Shown in pieces: positions 46,700 to 58,669 of a stretch of DNA of 64,000 nt. The translations under genes and the position numbers were made by a program. Source of the stretch: Nereocystis luetkeana (Eukaryota > Sar > Phaeophyceae > Laminariales > Laminariaceae); contig JARUPZ010000008.1 of the NCBI GenBank assembly GCA_031213475.1, positions 9,863,076-9,927,075 of the forward strand. Direction: 5' to 3'. How positions within the stretch are numbered: position 1 is the first letter of the stretch; each line of letters opens with the position of its first letter. The notes beneath the pieces were generated by a model. The model saw only the letters and a list, made by a program, of their open reading frames with translations, did no database searches and was not told the origin of the DNA.

Positions 46700-48030
46700 G
46701 GGTTGGTTCGGATTTCGGTAACTCGCCTCGAGCTTTCAGCGACAGTCGAAACGAGAGGTGGTCAGGGTGCCGTGGACTGTGAACCCTGTCGGCAATGATT
46801 CCCACTGCGAGCTTGATTTCATCGGAAGGTCGAGATAGCAACAGCCGGTGTGGTGTTTGTTGTAGGCGTTGCTTCGATAATCTTGAAAAACTGAGCCTTT
46901 TCACCTTATTATGAGTGTATTCGCGGAGGGGATGCACTGCTCGAACAAAGACCATTTTTTTTTTCATCTTCACGGACGGTTTTGGGGGTTGCGTGGCCTG
47001 TCAAGAGATTTCATGACGTGGGCCAGACAAATGTCCCCCCGAGGCTATGAAATATGAAAGTGGCCATGAGTTGCCATGGAAGTGACATGAGGTGCTGTGG
47101 GGTATCATTATACGCTAGTATAAGCGGTTGAATCGCAGAGATTTCCCTCGGAAAAAAAACAAGGAACGCCCATTTTTACGGTATACTTTCGTCGATCTTG
47201 GCTGCAAGTGACTATCATAATTACCAAGCCAATACTCACATTTTGACAATGTTGATAGTTAGCCAACGGTGACAGTACCATGTATTTTTCATCTCACTCT
47301 CCAGTCTTGTTTCAGCCAGTTTCCAAGCAGTGGTAATGTTAGGGTGAGTAAGTGCGACCGAGCGCCACATGAAACTCTTCTTATAGCTGAACAGACTGTC
47401 GAACGCGACTTGCGAGTAGTTTGTACCCGATGAATCGCGTTGTGTTTCGAACCCTGACGGGTGCGGCGACAGGGAGGGGTACCATATTTGTTTCCCCCTG
47501 GAATACCCATGCTACGATAATGGGCTTAGCTTTGGGTCAGAATATCTCTGAATGACCGAGCTTCTTAACCCTATATCGGTCGATATCTATATATATATAT
47601 ATATACTGTTTTTAATAGTTCTTACCATATATATACGCCTAAGTACGGACATTGGTAGATCTAGAGTTTTCCTGTACTATAGTCGACTGAGGAGCCTCAA
47701 AACCGTTAGGTACCACCCTGCAAGGCAAGCACGCGTCATTTGATTGTCGGGGTTCTGCAACTAACTGGCGAAGTAGCCCTTGTCGATATTCGTATTTTAT
47801 TTCTGCTATAATAACGTACGTAACCTCAGTGAATACCGGCCTCCTATTTTCGGTTACGCGAGGCTCTCGGTTTATTGGGATGGAATGTTGAGAAGATTGA
47901 GAAGCTCTTAAAAGCTACCAACAAGGACTCATAGTGGCATTTCTCGCCGCGCACAAATGCTTACTTAGCTCTGAAGTCCAACATAGAAAAAACGAAAACA
48001 TATTCTGAACCTCTGAACTCCCAACTTACT
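46700..48030. other. Upstream region of epimerase gene 2, no supported gene
   Basis: Near 47040-47105 there is a short stretch of the CATGAGNTGC type seen at 49690-52330. At 47544-47735 lies a decayed MITE-3 (CTGAATGACCGAGCTTCTTA and GAGGAGCCTCAAAACCG). A TATA microsatellite occupies 47589-47606. Confidence 0.45.
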
Positions 48031-48031
48031 A

Positions 48032-48136
48032 TTACGGGGGGCCACAGTTAACAGGACCAAATATTGTCAGTAAAAAATGTTAAATATATAGGTTTTTATG
48101 TACACCATAGGTCCTGTTAAATCAGGTCCCCCGTAA
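48032..48136. mobile_element. MITE-1 copy D
   Basis: 105 bp, TTACGGGGGGCCACAGTTAA to GGTCCCCCGTAA, with TA flanks at 48030-48031 and 48137-48138. Confidence 0.92.
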
Positions 48137-48346
48137 TACCACGACGTGTCGCGCACGGTATTGTTCCAAAAATAGTATCGGGTATAAAAGTGCCTACTTA
48201 AAGGCCGAGGTCTAGCATCCTTTCCAACCCTGACCCCATCTCTAACCCCAAGCCAAAACGGTTTCTCGAAACCAGTGTTGAGGGAAGGTCAAGAGCTCAC
48301 GCAACTGAGGAGCCACAGAAAAACTAGGGTGCTGCTCCTGCCGTAG

Positions 48347-48964
48347 CACACGCCAGGTGTCAGTATTGACGGCCCCCGTGAGGGCACCCTCGTCTCTTGC
48401 CCCTTCCTTGAAGGCCATCCGTCGGCGCAGCGGTCAAATGCCTCCGTCAACGTAGCTGTCAAGTCAGCTACCAATAAATACGTCGAGGTAGACGTAAAAA
48501 AATACGTCAAGGGTGACGTCAAGACGGCGGTGGTTGTTGAGGAAGCTGTCAAGGCACCCGTCGAGGCACCCATGAGGGGATCTGTCGAGGTAGCCGTTGA
48601 TGGAGCCTTCACGAACCCCGTTAAGAGATCCGTTAAGAGATCCGTCAAGGGAGCCGTCAAGGGGGCCGTCAAGGTAACCGCCAAGGTAGCCATCAAGGAA
48701 GCCGTTAAGGAAGCCGGTAAGGAAGCCGTCAAGCCATTCACCGAGTATGAAGGGATATTGACCGACCAAACAATAAAAATAGATCATCACCCGATGTTAA
48801 AATTTGCCCGCCATATATATGGCTTACGTTTGTTCGTAGCTCTTATACTATTGCTGCAATTATTTTTGGTTGTTCTGTATCAATACGTGAGTAGTAGTGA
48901 GTTGTCGTGTAAGGCGTCGAGTATTCTGGGGCCACGGTATCTAAGGACTTCAGTTGTTCGATAA
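48347..48964 (+). CDS. Repeat-built ORF with a possible membrane segment
   Basis: Open for 205 codons between the TAG at 48344 and the stop at 48964. There is no early ATG and the first exon is unknown. From about 48440 it is a string of four-residue repeats (VKGAVKGAVKVTAKVAIKEA), encoded by a 12-bp repeat. After it comes FVALILLLQLFLVVLYQYV, a good membrane-spanning segment, and a short tail. The repeat tract is also open in two minus-strand frames, as expected of any 12-bp repeat lacking stops, so coding is unproven. Confidence 0.28.
   Translation, partial: HTPGVSIDGPREGTLVSCPFLEGHPSAQRSNASVNVAVKSATNKYVEVDVKKYVKGDVKTAVVVEEAVKAPVEAPMRGSVEVAVDGAFTNPVKRSVKRSVKGAVKGAVKVTAKVAIKEAVKEAGKEAVKPFTEYEGILTDQTIKIDHHPMLKFARHIYGLRLFVALILLLQLFLVVLYQYVSSSELSCKASSILGPRYLRTSVVR
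48442..48735. repeat. 12-bp-period minisatellite
   Basis: Units of the form GTCAAGGNAGCC repeat about 24 times with substitutions but almost no indels, so the period stays a multiple of three throughout. Confidence 0.85.
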
Positions 48965-49690
48965 GGTGATATTTGAAGCGGGGAGCGAAACATAAAGAAA
49001 TTGAGGATTTCAAATGTCCCAATCTTCACATACATCTCAATCAACATTATTAGAATGAAATATCGGCCCGCCAAATCTCTAATTAAAATCGAAAAGTGCT
49101 ACAGTTTTAGCGCCTAGTGCTTGAGTGAGGTAAATAGAGGACGCATACTACGGTCATGTTTAGGTTACGAGTTAGGGTTAGGCTCTTATTTCCTTGGGTT
49201 AGAGCTAGCCTTGTTTCTTGGGAAAATACCAGAGGATAGAAAAGACGAGGGAAGCGTTCGGGAAACGCTTGACAGGGTTTCGATGAACCATGCTGGCGTA
49301 CATATATATATAGGGGGTGGCGAGGGGGGAGGGGCGTACTGTTTTCCGATCCTAAAAGGAGGAGCTCCACGCCCCGCCAAAATACTGCTTTCCCTCAAAT
49401 ATTTTGTGAGCCCCCCCACCAATGGCGAGCCTATCAGCAAACAACGCAAATCATATTGGAAATATCGAGTTTGGCACGCACGTAGGTCTTCAGTTGACGA
49501 GAAACCCTTGTCAGCCGGAAATATTAAGGTTGAAAAATACTCCCTTTACGGTGGCATGGCTCCGTTCCCGGAAATGCACAGGCTCGACCTATAGAGGTAC
49601 TCGTCCCTGCTTCCAGCGTCATTTGATGGAATATGAACGGAGCCTTTATTGCGCCCCACGGGAGAAATCGGCACGTCGACACCTTATGCA
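48965..49690. other. No supported gene
   Basis: Contains a short GGTTA-rich patch at 49155-49202 (TTTAGGTTACGAGTTAGGGT) and no convincing ORF. Confidence 0.35.
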
Positions 49691-52330
49691 TACCTATATG
49701 AAACATGACAAAACCTCATAGCAACCAATTGCACCTTATGAACACTCGTGCTACCTCATGGTAACTCATGGTATACGATGGCACAGTAGGCGAAGTCGTG
49801 GCGAGCCAAGACACTTCAGCAACAAACATCTATGGTACCCCCTGAAAGCTCGTGGGAGGTCTATGACACATCGTGACCCCACATGAGGCGTTCTACGATA
49901 GAGGTTCACCCTGATTTTCTGAGGCTTCTCACTTAAGGAGCTCCATACCTCACCCCAAAACTGACTTAGCAAAAATAAAGTTGCATGCCGAGAATACTCC
50001 CATGGCCTAAGTATACAAAAACGTCATTTTTTTCACACTTGATTGGCATTGGGACGAGTTTGGGTTAAGGAGCCCCGTCATTCAGAAATATTATGGCGGA
50101 AATGTGCTACCTCTATTATTATTTCTCTTGCCATCCGACAATGCTACCTCTACTACTGTAGAAAGCGTCACATGGAGACCAATCGCGGAAACATAGAACC
50201 TCACAGCCCTCAGTGTCACCCCATTTCACCTCGTCGCATCTCTTGTTACCCCGTGGTGGTTACTGGTATACCTCGCGGACACTCATGGTAGCTGTTTGGA
50301 ACCAACGACATGCCATGGCGCTCCATGCAGCCGCGTGGTAACCCAGGACACTTGAGCAAACCTCGTGGCACCTGATAAACACCCTTCATGGCACCTGACG
50401 TTAGCCAATGGCACCTCAATAGCAGCTCGTGACGGTAAATGCCAGCGCATGGCACCGCATAGGGCTGCATGAGCGCCTCGTGGTAACTCACGGCACCTCG
50501 CGACACTGCAATCACCCCGATGACGACATCCTCCGGTAGCGAACGATCTATCATGGTATATATATATATATATCGTGGCAACGCATGGTACTCATCGGTA
50601 TCTCGTGGATGTTTGGGAGACTTCACACGTCGAAACTCCTGTAACAGCAGGGGACTTTATGTTGACTCGTTGTATACCAGTCCACACGATAGAAATTATT
50701 GGCACCTTGATCGGGCGTAATGGTGCTTAACGGCAACTGCACGACAGCCATACCCCTTACTCAGAACTGATGGCCCTACAAGTAACCCAGTGGCAGTTTC
50801 ATGGGCCCTCTTGGCATATCATTCCAACTATCGGGAAGTCATGGCACCTCCTTAAACCTTTGGGAGATTTCAGGATATAGCACATGGCACTTAACGCGAC
50901 GTCATAGCACGACAAGGCACGTTGTTGGACGGCCAAGCGATTCCATCCCATGGCGCTTGGAGGCATCTCGGAGGCAAGCACGGCAGTCCATGTCCAGTCA
51001 TGGCAACTCGTGAAACCTTTGGTCGTCTCAGGGAGCCTTTTACGTAGACCCCATGGCAATGGGAAACAACGAACACTCATGAGACACCTCATGGCCCTCC
51101 ACGCGAACCCACGGCTGCACACGTTTGGACGTTAACGGCGGTTCGGTGGACTCCCATTGTGGACTCCAGCGGCAGTTGGCGTCCATGCCACATGCGTCAA
51201 TCTCCATAAACTGCACTTGTCCGTCCCTGTACGCATATATATCATGTTTCACCCTCGTGACAGTCCCATGACTGTATACTGGCAGCCCCATGTTAGGAAC
51301 ATGGCACCCCGGGACATCGACGTGTGATCGGGTTGCCCTGGGGGTGCCATGAAACCTTCCTGGCAACCCATGACCCTTTTGTGGTATCTATTGGCGCCTC
51401 GTACAGTCTAACGGCCGATTTCTTGGTTTGGGATCGGCTCTTCCGATGAGATTGAGAACAGAACGTACTGGGTTTGGCTTCGTAAGAGTTTATGTGCTTC
51501 CTCGCAGTCACATGAAACTATGGAACACACCGCCATTAGCGACAGCCGTCGATGGCACCAAAGCGAAGCAAAAAGTCATCGCTGATTGAGTGAAACCTCG
51601 TGGCAATTGATATGGACCTACAACGAAAGTCATGAACCCTCGTGACACTTGATGGAGCGTTAGTGGCGCTTTCAATTTGCCACCTTGTGGAAGCGCATCG
51701 CTCTTGGTAACGCTGGATAGCACACTTTTGCTCCTCAGTACACCTCATCATGACATCCCACCACGACCCGTGCCACATCATGGCCCTCATGTGTACATGA
51801 CATTATCGACAGTCCATACCGTATCATGGTAACTCGTGGCAACCGATGGTCAGACATGGTACCTTCATTGCACCTCGAGGAACTGTATGACACTTTATGG
51901 CCCCTTGTATCCCTTTGAACGGTAGCTCATGATAAGTCGCTGTCACTCTTAACACTTCATTTAGCGCCGTGCGACACCATCGCAACACATTCATGGCAGT
52001 TAGTTTCGTAAAAAAATGTTTTTATGCAAGTCGATGCACTTTCCTAGAATTTCGTAGTGCTACGTGTGGCGATTCCATGACAGCAGTGACACGGTGAATT
52101 GCGCTAAATAAAGTCCCTTTCACTTTCATGAAAATTCCAGGGTACTCACATGGCAGTGCCATGGTCCCTGTGCTTGTTTGTGCCATAGCAATCCCATGGT
52201 ACTAATAGCTACGTGAAATCCCGGCGGTCCGATTGTGGCCCGACGGCCGCCACACGGCAGTCCCTCGAAAGCCCATGAATGAAGGCTTGTGGGTGTATTC
52301 ACGAACGTGCACGGCACTTGTCATGGCTTC
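49690..52330. repeat. Degenerate satellite-like field (CATGGCACCTCRTGG type)
   Basis: For 2.6 kb the phrases CATGGCACC, TCATGGTAACTC, CTCGTGGCA and variants recur every 15-30 bp with no exact long repeat. This is the pattern of an old decayed tandem array. It is interrupted by a MITE-3 at 49890-50169. ORFs in it are by-products. Confidence 0.65.
49890..50169 (+). mobile_element. MITE-3 copy carrying an R4 fragment
   Basis: GTTCTACGATAGAGGTTCAC through AGGAGCTCCATACCTC and GGAGCCCCGTCATTCAGAAA to GTGCTACCTCTA. At 50115-50143 it is broken by TATTATTTCTCTTGCCATCC (repeat R4), after which GCTACCTCTACTACTGTAGA is repeated. Confidence 0.75.
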
Positions 52331-52679
52331 GCGCTGTGGCTAATGAAACGGTTCGTTTATACACGATGGGCCATGTTTTATAGAAGCGAGACCGGCCTCT
52401 GCCGCCCCTCGCCATGCTTTCACCACAACGCCCTGTGGGGTACCCCGTCCCAGTCTGAAATACTTGATTACAGCACAGGCTCACCAAAGTGTAACACACA
52501 TGTAGCCTGAGCGAGCAGTAGAAACTTATTGCGACAGTCATCCTCCAAGAGCATAGCTTGAACATGGGTTATTTCCTTCGTGCATAGAGTACAGCTTAGT
52601 GCTCGCCGAATAGCACGATTTCTCCATTTCGTTCTCTTTCCTGAAGCCCCGCAAAACGTGAGCCTCATGATACTTCTTT

Positions 52680-52776
52680 TTAAACCTTTCGGGACTGCAG
52701 TCTCCTTTCGGCGACATACTGCTTGGAATTTGAGAGGTTTACCGCCTAAACGGGGCCGCGGTTCAAAAAGAGTTAA
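52680..52776. mobile_element. MITE-2 copy
   Basis: TTAAACCTTTCGGGACTGCA to GGGGCCGCGGTTCAAAAAGA then GTTAA. TTAA is present on both sides. Confidence 0.75.
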
Positions 52777-54250
52777 TGGGCCTGTACTACTGTTTCGCGC
52801 ACGTTGCGGGGAGAACCGTTTTGTCGGGCCCCACACCACGGTTGCACTAAGAGTCCACGTGTCACACGCAGCTAGCTTGCAACGACGAGGTTCGAGGTTC
52901 GATACCACCTCTAGCTGAGGTTGTCTTTTCTGATATCTATCTGTAAAGCTGAGAGATTCATGATGCGAGAGACATTATTACCCGACCGATCGTGACGTGG
53001 TGGGATCCCTTTACATGTGTGAATTTGATCGAGCATGTGTGCGGAACTTCGTAAGGTCCTTTCGAGGATCCACAGCCACAATAGGAATGCACCGAATTTT
53101 GCCCTGCGGGGCTATCCTGGCATGAGAAGCTATCTCTCTATATATATATGTTTGTAATATATATATATGTATTAATCCTTTCCTCGACCAAACACTGACG
53201 TCCAGAAACGCTGAGCGTGCAGCCCGATCGCCTACAGTAGTACTACTGTGGGTACCTACTCCAACAGAAAAACCGTAACAGCCACGAATGGGTGTCACAG
53301 GCCTGTTGTTGGGCAAGTTTCCTCGGTTACAAAACAGCCCCGGCAGTCAGGAAACGTTTCGGCTGAAAACGTTGTATACTACTGCTACGAGTATGGGCTC
53401 AAACGTAAAGAACGCTCGGTCTTCGTATTGATGTATGAACTGTCCTTATATTTCTCACGCAGAGTGGTTTTAGACCTACCGTCGTGTGATTTGTTTTTTT
53501 TTCTGCCCCGGAGAGCCGGAGAGCGAGAGGAAACCCCTGTCTGTCCACACTTATTTCTCAAGTTTTCGTGTACCGGTTCGAACCCGGTTCATTTCTTCCA
53601 CCTTGGTCGGGCCTGCCTGTGGCCGTCATTAAAGTGTGCTTTACTCCGAGGATGTAGGCACGTCAGTCTAGATATTATCTCTCCCGACACGACCGTCGTG
53701 CGATGCAACACCCTCCCCTCCCTCTTAGTAGAGGCAGCGACGAAGACTCTGTCAGGTTGTGGACTACTGTAGCATTACAGGACAGAGTGGGCTGGATGAT
53801 GTGGGCGGAGGAGGTAGGCTGTAAGATGTGTGAGTTATGAAAGTGATGCAACGAGAGTATCGAATGTCAGCAAGGTCGTTCTCCGGGAAGCCACATTTAT
53901 TTGCGACCGTTGCCATGCGTTTTCCGAAGCGCACTTTGTATGTATGTGTGGTTTTCAGCAGCATATATATGCCGTCACCTCCTTGTCGCTAACATACACT
54001 ACAGCACCGGTCTTAGAAAAAATGTCAGATGTGTACGTGTGTGGTACCACAGGTAGGTGTGCGTATCATAGGTGGTGCGGGCCATCCACACGCCACCACA
54101 AAAAAACATGTCAGTCAGTGACTAACAACAACGAAAACAGGGGCACTGGGTAGATGAAGCGACCGCAGCAAACAGCAGTCCCACCTTGAACAGTAAAACG
54201 AAACAACACGTACCAGGTACTGCTGTAACACCGTGGGTATACGCAAACGG

Positions 54251-54268
54251 GGGGGGGGGGGGGGCAGA
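54251..54268 (+). repeat. G homopolymer
   Basis: Uninterrupted run of about 18 G; length is likely variable and error-prone. Confidence 0.9.
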
Positions 54269-55383
54269 AAACCAAGTATCCCCGTGTCAAAAAATAGAGT
54301 TTTGAAAGGCCCTGCCCTCTCTGCACAATGATACAACCATACGTAGACCATTTTACATTATTTATTTACTAGAACGGTACTGTAACTGCCCGTGTCCAAA
54401 TCACCCCTATATGATCGGGGGGGAAAAACCTTGAAACCTGGTATATGGAGTACAAGAGGTACCTAGTACCGGTAAATACCTTGTAGGTACCTGGTTTGTT
54501 GCTTTTTTTCACTGCTAAATTTGGAGCCGTGCTAAAATAGGGGTCACAGCGAATTTGGTTACGACGCCTGGCGTGAGGAAGCTACATACCGTAAAGGGCG
54601 TGGCGTCCGCGTGGGGGTGCGCGATCGGTTTTCCAAGCGCTCGTTCTCTCGCAACAAGGTCGAAGCTCATGTTTTCTGAAAAGAGCTCCCTATCAGATCG
54701 TTCCGAAAAACACGGTGAAATTCGGTTTGTTGGCAACCTTAACCTTCCCCTTCTGGAAAGTTCGAACGCCGAAAACTCGACAAATTGCACACCGAAAAAA
54801 AGTTGACACACCCCTGTGCAACCACAACGCTCTTTACGCTATTATTATTAACAGTTCTTCGGTAGGGGAAACGCATACATTTGCTGAGCCTCCTCCCTTG
54901 GAGTATAAGCTCCATGCCTCACCCACTACCGTTTTTTTTCTTTCTTTTTATTAAACTTAAAAGCTACAGCAGCAGCTGTGAGATCGGGGATTTCGCCGAA
55001 GCTCATGTTTGCAAGAAGAGCCGTGTGTGGTGCTTTGATCGCGCGTACTGCGAGTTTGATATGGCCTATTTATGCAAGGAACACAGTCCGTATGTGAGGG
55101 AGACTAAATCTGAAGCCGCAGAATTCAAGGAGTGGAGATGTCAATAGTAGGGGCATATATCTATGTATATATATGTAGCGGCTTAACCCGATGAGCTGTA
55201 GTAGTTAAAGTAGGTGTAAACCCATAAATAGTGCAAAATTATATATTCGGATAATAACGGGTATAGCTCCTCAGCCCAGGAACTACTCGGAACATCAGAA
55301 CATGTTGGGCTGAAAAGTGCAAATTACCTCTATCATAGCACGCGTCGTTAACTCATCCCGGCAATCGACTTCGAGAAGAAGTG

Positions 55384-55485
55384 TTAACCCCTTTAGAACC
55401 GCAGTCCCGTTTTGGGGACAAACTACTTGAAATTTGAGTGGTTTGTCCCCACATATATATGGGACTGCGGTTCTAAAGGGGTTAA
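55384..55485. mobile_element. MITE-2, best-preserved copy
   Basis: 102 bp including TTAA at both ends. The arms TTAACCCCTTTAGAACCGCA and TGCGGTTCTAAAGGGGTTAA are perfect inverted repeats, and the inner arms GGGGACAAAC / GTTTGTCCCC extend the hairpin. A CATATATATG block has replaced part of the right inner arm. TTAA flanks with CCC termini fit a piggyBac-type MITE, but that assignment is inference. Confidence 0.88.
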
Positions 55486-55969
55486 GACATGCTCGATAGG
55501 ACACAGTAGTCGCACCGGGGTACGTATTATGTATATGTGTATAGTACTGGACACTCCATAGCCCAATTGAACGAGAGTCTTGGACGCACTCGAGGTCGTA
55601 CTTCATAACGGGTATTATAGGGAAAATAGCGGAAAACCTCCTCGTATAGCTGTGCATCAGTAGGCTACAGTAGGCTAGCGTTCGGCATTCTCATCGTATC
55701 TCGAACATTACCTGGCGACGTAAATTAGGTTGATTCCGACGCCCCCAGGCCGCAGCGTTGATGCGTATCGATTGGGTGCACGAACGCTATACGGGATGTA
55801 GATGAAACGAGATACAACTACCATATATATAGCCCTTAATATAGCACAACCTATTGGACGAATTATTCCCGCGCTGGCTTGCTTCAAAACATGGAGGGCG
55901 CAAACAACGAGGATGGTGGTTTACGAAACACCGCCGCCTCGTCTGCGGTCGACAAGGATGTCTGCAGCA

Positions 55970-58660
55970 ACGGCCGGCCAGAGTGCGGACGACGAATCTA
56001 TCGCTCATACCCAAACCGCGTGTGTGGGCGACAGCTCTATCTCTCGCGACTATAGCAAACAGTATGGTCGACAGCCCTGTCGCCCGAACCGCTGCCGTGG
56101 GTGTGGCCGACGAGGTTGTCGTCCATACGGCTGCACGATCGAAAAAACAAGGCTAGCACCCACACCCGTCGGGGTCTATGCAGGAGACTTTAGCCGTACA
56201 CACAACACGACACCCGAGCGGCGACACGCGCGTCGCCCCTCCGCGGGCTAGCCGTCGTACGGGCGACAATGGTGTGGTGTATCTCCAATATATGGTACAT
56301 GGGGCACGCTTCGCAGCTAACGACGTCTACCGTATGAGGGACAGGCTTGTCGCCACCGCGCGTTATGACATATAAGCCCGAGCGACGAACTTATCGCTGA
56401 TACTAGGCATCGATACGAAAACAACACGCACCTTGCCGTGATCGTCCACGATATACTCTGGCCCAAGCAAATGCGGCTGAGATTTGAGTGCTCAGGACCA
56501 ACGGGTTGTACACGAGGATACTGCTTGCGGGTATACGGCGCTTTACATCGACACTGATAGACAGAAACAACGTGATACGCACGTGATACGTTCGAACGCA
56601 TGACGGTCAATACGAGAGAAGAGGTATTCGCGGACACTAAACAACTGCAACATGAAACTTTTGTTGCGATGACGGCCATGTCCCCCATACGCCACCTCCC
56701 CGTGCGGGTGCTGACCGCAACACAACAACGGTACGACGCCCACGGACCGGCCCACACGTACCTTCGAAGGCCCGAGAGGCCTATCTCGAACTTCATGATT
56801 TCCCCCGAACTCTCAGAAGGCCTACCTTCTCCACCTCTAGCTGGGCGGACACCTGCCGGAGCCGCAAGGAACACCCGCATCAAAACACAGTGCATCAGGC
56901 TCTGGGAACGCACAGGTGCAACGGAGGCACAGAGAGAGCTGTCAACGACGACATGGTGCAAAACATTTCCCGGCCCACAGGTATCCGGCCACCTCACACC
57001 CTCGTAGCCAACTCCTAGCCCGTCAACGAGGCAATCGCGTCTTCGAACGCCCCCCCGTACCCAGCGCCCACCCAACCTTTCATCTACCTCCGTGAACTCC
57101 GAATCCGTGGTGTCTCGTAGATCAGACTCTTTCGAATCCGCAGCTAGCTGTGATCAACGCCACCACCTCTTTGCTCCGGCCCTTACCCCTGTGTCCTTCT
57201 CCCCCACCCCCACCATCACCACCACCGATGTTGTATGGCGCGTCCGGTTCATCAGTATCGGTGTCCCCGTAGGCAACAACGCTTCCCGGTACTACGACCT
57301 AAGAGAAACAGCGAACCCTCGTGCTTTGATCTGTCCGTATTAGGATCGAAGGCGGATCCACCCAGAACGTCTGCGCATCAGGCTTGCTTCGGGTTGTTCA
57401 GGTTCTCCGAGCAAAGGTATTCGTGACCCTCGAGTGACACCTCTCTTGGCCCTCTTGGTCGTATGGCGTCGCCTAGGCCCCGACCTCCCTATCGAACGAC
57501 GCTGGACTAATGTGGGCACAGAGTGACGGTGTTTTGTCGCCGAAGGTCCCAGGGTGCTTCGTGCTACTCCCTGCGTTTACTGGCAGGTTAACCCGCTCAG
57601 CTATCACGTGTGGAGTAATCAAATATAAACAAGTTATTCACCCGCCATACCACGCCCACCCCCCGATTGAAACGTGTATGGGCAACAAGGCCGTCGCCCG
57701 TACGTAAGCTCGGGCCCCTTGTGTAGTGTGCCCTACCGTGCCGTTGATACCCCCTTTGATATGGCGACGCGCTTGCCTCCCGTACGGGTGCTACGCGTAT
57801 CGGCAACATGATTGCCTCGTCACCTATACCTGGTACGTGTTTACGAAAGCCCCGTGATTTGTTCCCTTCCATGACGTTGAAATCCCTGTTTGAGGGCGGC
57901 GCACAGATCTCCCATGCTGGTGATACACGTGTCCGCGACAAGACCATCGCCTATACGGTTCGCGGAACCACTTGCATAATGTTGCCTCCACCACGACATC
58001 GGAACACCACCGTGAAGGCGACGTCCCTGTCTCCTACACGGGTGACGAGCACACAGGCCATAAGACAGCCGGCCGTACGTGTTCGAATTGTTTGCCCTAC
58101 TACCGTGCCATTGAGCCCCCTTTGACATGGCAACGCGCCTTTCTCCCACATGGCACTGTGCTTTAAATAGGGATATGGTCCGGGCGACAGGCGTGTCGAT
58201 GAGGTGGACCGAAATAGCTGATCAGGGGCACATCCGTCCGTTTCCCCTGCGCTTGTACACTCACAGCGAAACCGAAGGAGGTTCCGATGTAACGCATACG
58301 CTTACCGCCCGTGCGGGATTCGCGGTTACATTCCTGCGTGGGAAGCAAAGCCGTCGCTCATACAGTACCAGTACGGGCACTGACTGTATTCTCTACGCTG
58401 TTTGTCTCTTACGCAAGTGACAAGCGCACAGGTGGTGAGGCGGGCAGGCGCCCCGTACGGGTTGTCCAGACCTTCGCATGGTGCGCCCTTCCACGCTTTT
58501 CAACCCCGTCTGTGTTTTCACGCGGAGGTTGTCGCCCGTACGATACTGTGCGTGGCATCGTGATTACCCCGGCGACGGGTCTGTCGCTGGTATGGTCTCA
58601 ACTAGTTGGTCGCCTACATGACACGCCCGTCGCCCATACGGTGCCAGCCTCGTCGCCGCC
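55970..58660. repeat. GC-rich degenerate repeat field (GTCGCCCATACGG type)
   Basis: Variants of GTCGCCCATACGG and GGCGACAAG recur irregularly, strongest at 55975-56350 and 57660-58640. A longer unit (CTACCGTGCC.TTGA.CCCCC then TTTGA.ATGGC.ACGCGC) occurs at 57735 and 58098. Between the two dense parts, 56600-57010 has a + ORF of 135 codons and an opposite ORF of 252 codons, neither with a recognised domain. Confidence 0.5.
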
Positions 58661-58669
58661 TCTTGCGCT

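Larger units (their letters stand above)
52340..55380. other. No firm gene; one MITE-2, a long G-run and palindromes
   Basis: Holds a MITE-2 (listed separately), an 18-G run at 54251-54268 and a TACCAGGTA at 54211. A MITE-3-like fragment lies at 54885-54935 and another at 55262-55340. A 174-codon + ORF at 53248-53772 has no domain signal. Confidence 0.4.

Noticed and set aside
49155-49202. GGTTA-rich patch resembling telomere repeat
   Set aside because: Only a few imperfect units, far too short and irregular to be telomeric.
52865-52915. B-box-like GGTTCGATACC, and similar at 53575 and 63372
   Set aside because: No A-box at the right distance and no cloverleaf stems.
53248-53772. 174-codon + ORF
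   Set aside because: No recognised motif, low-complexity Phe run, and no splice or homologue support.
56317-57075. 252-codon minus-strand ORF
   Set aside because: Lies in a degenerate repeat field, is Cys/Val-rich without a family motif, and the opposite strand is open for 135 codons.
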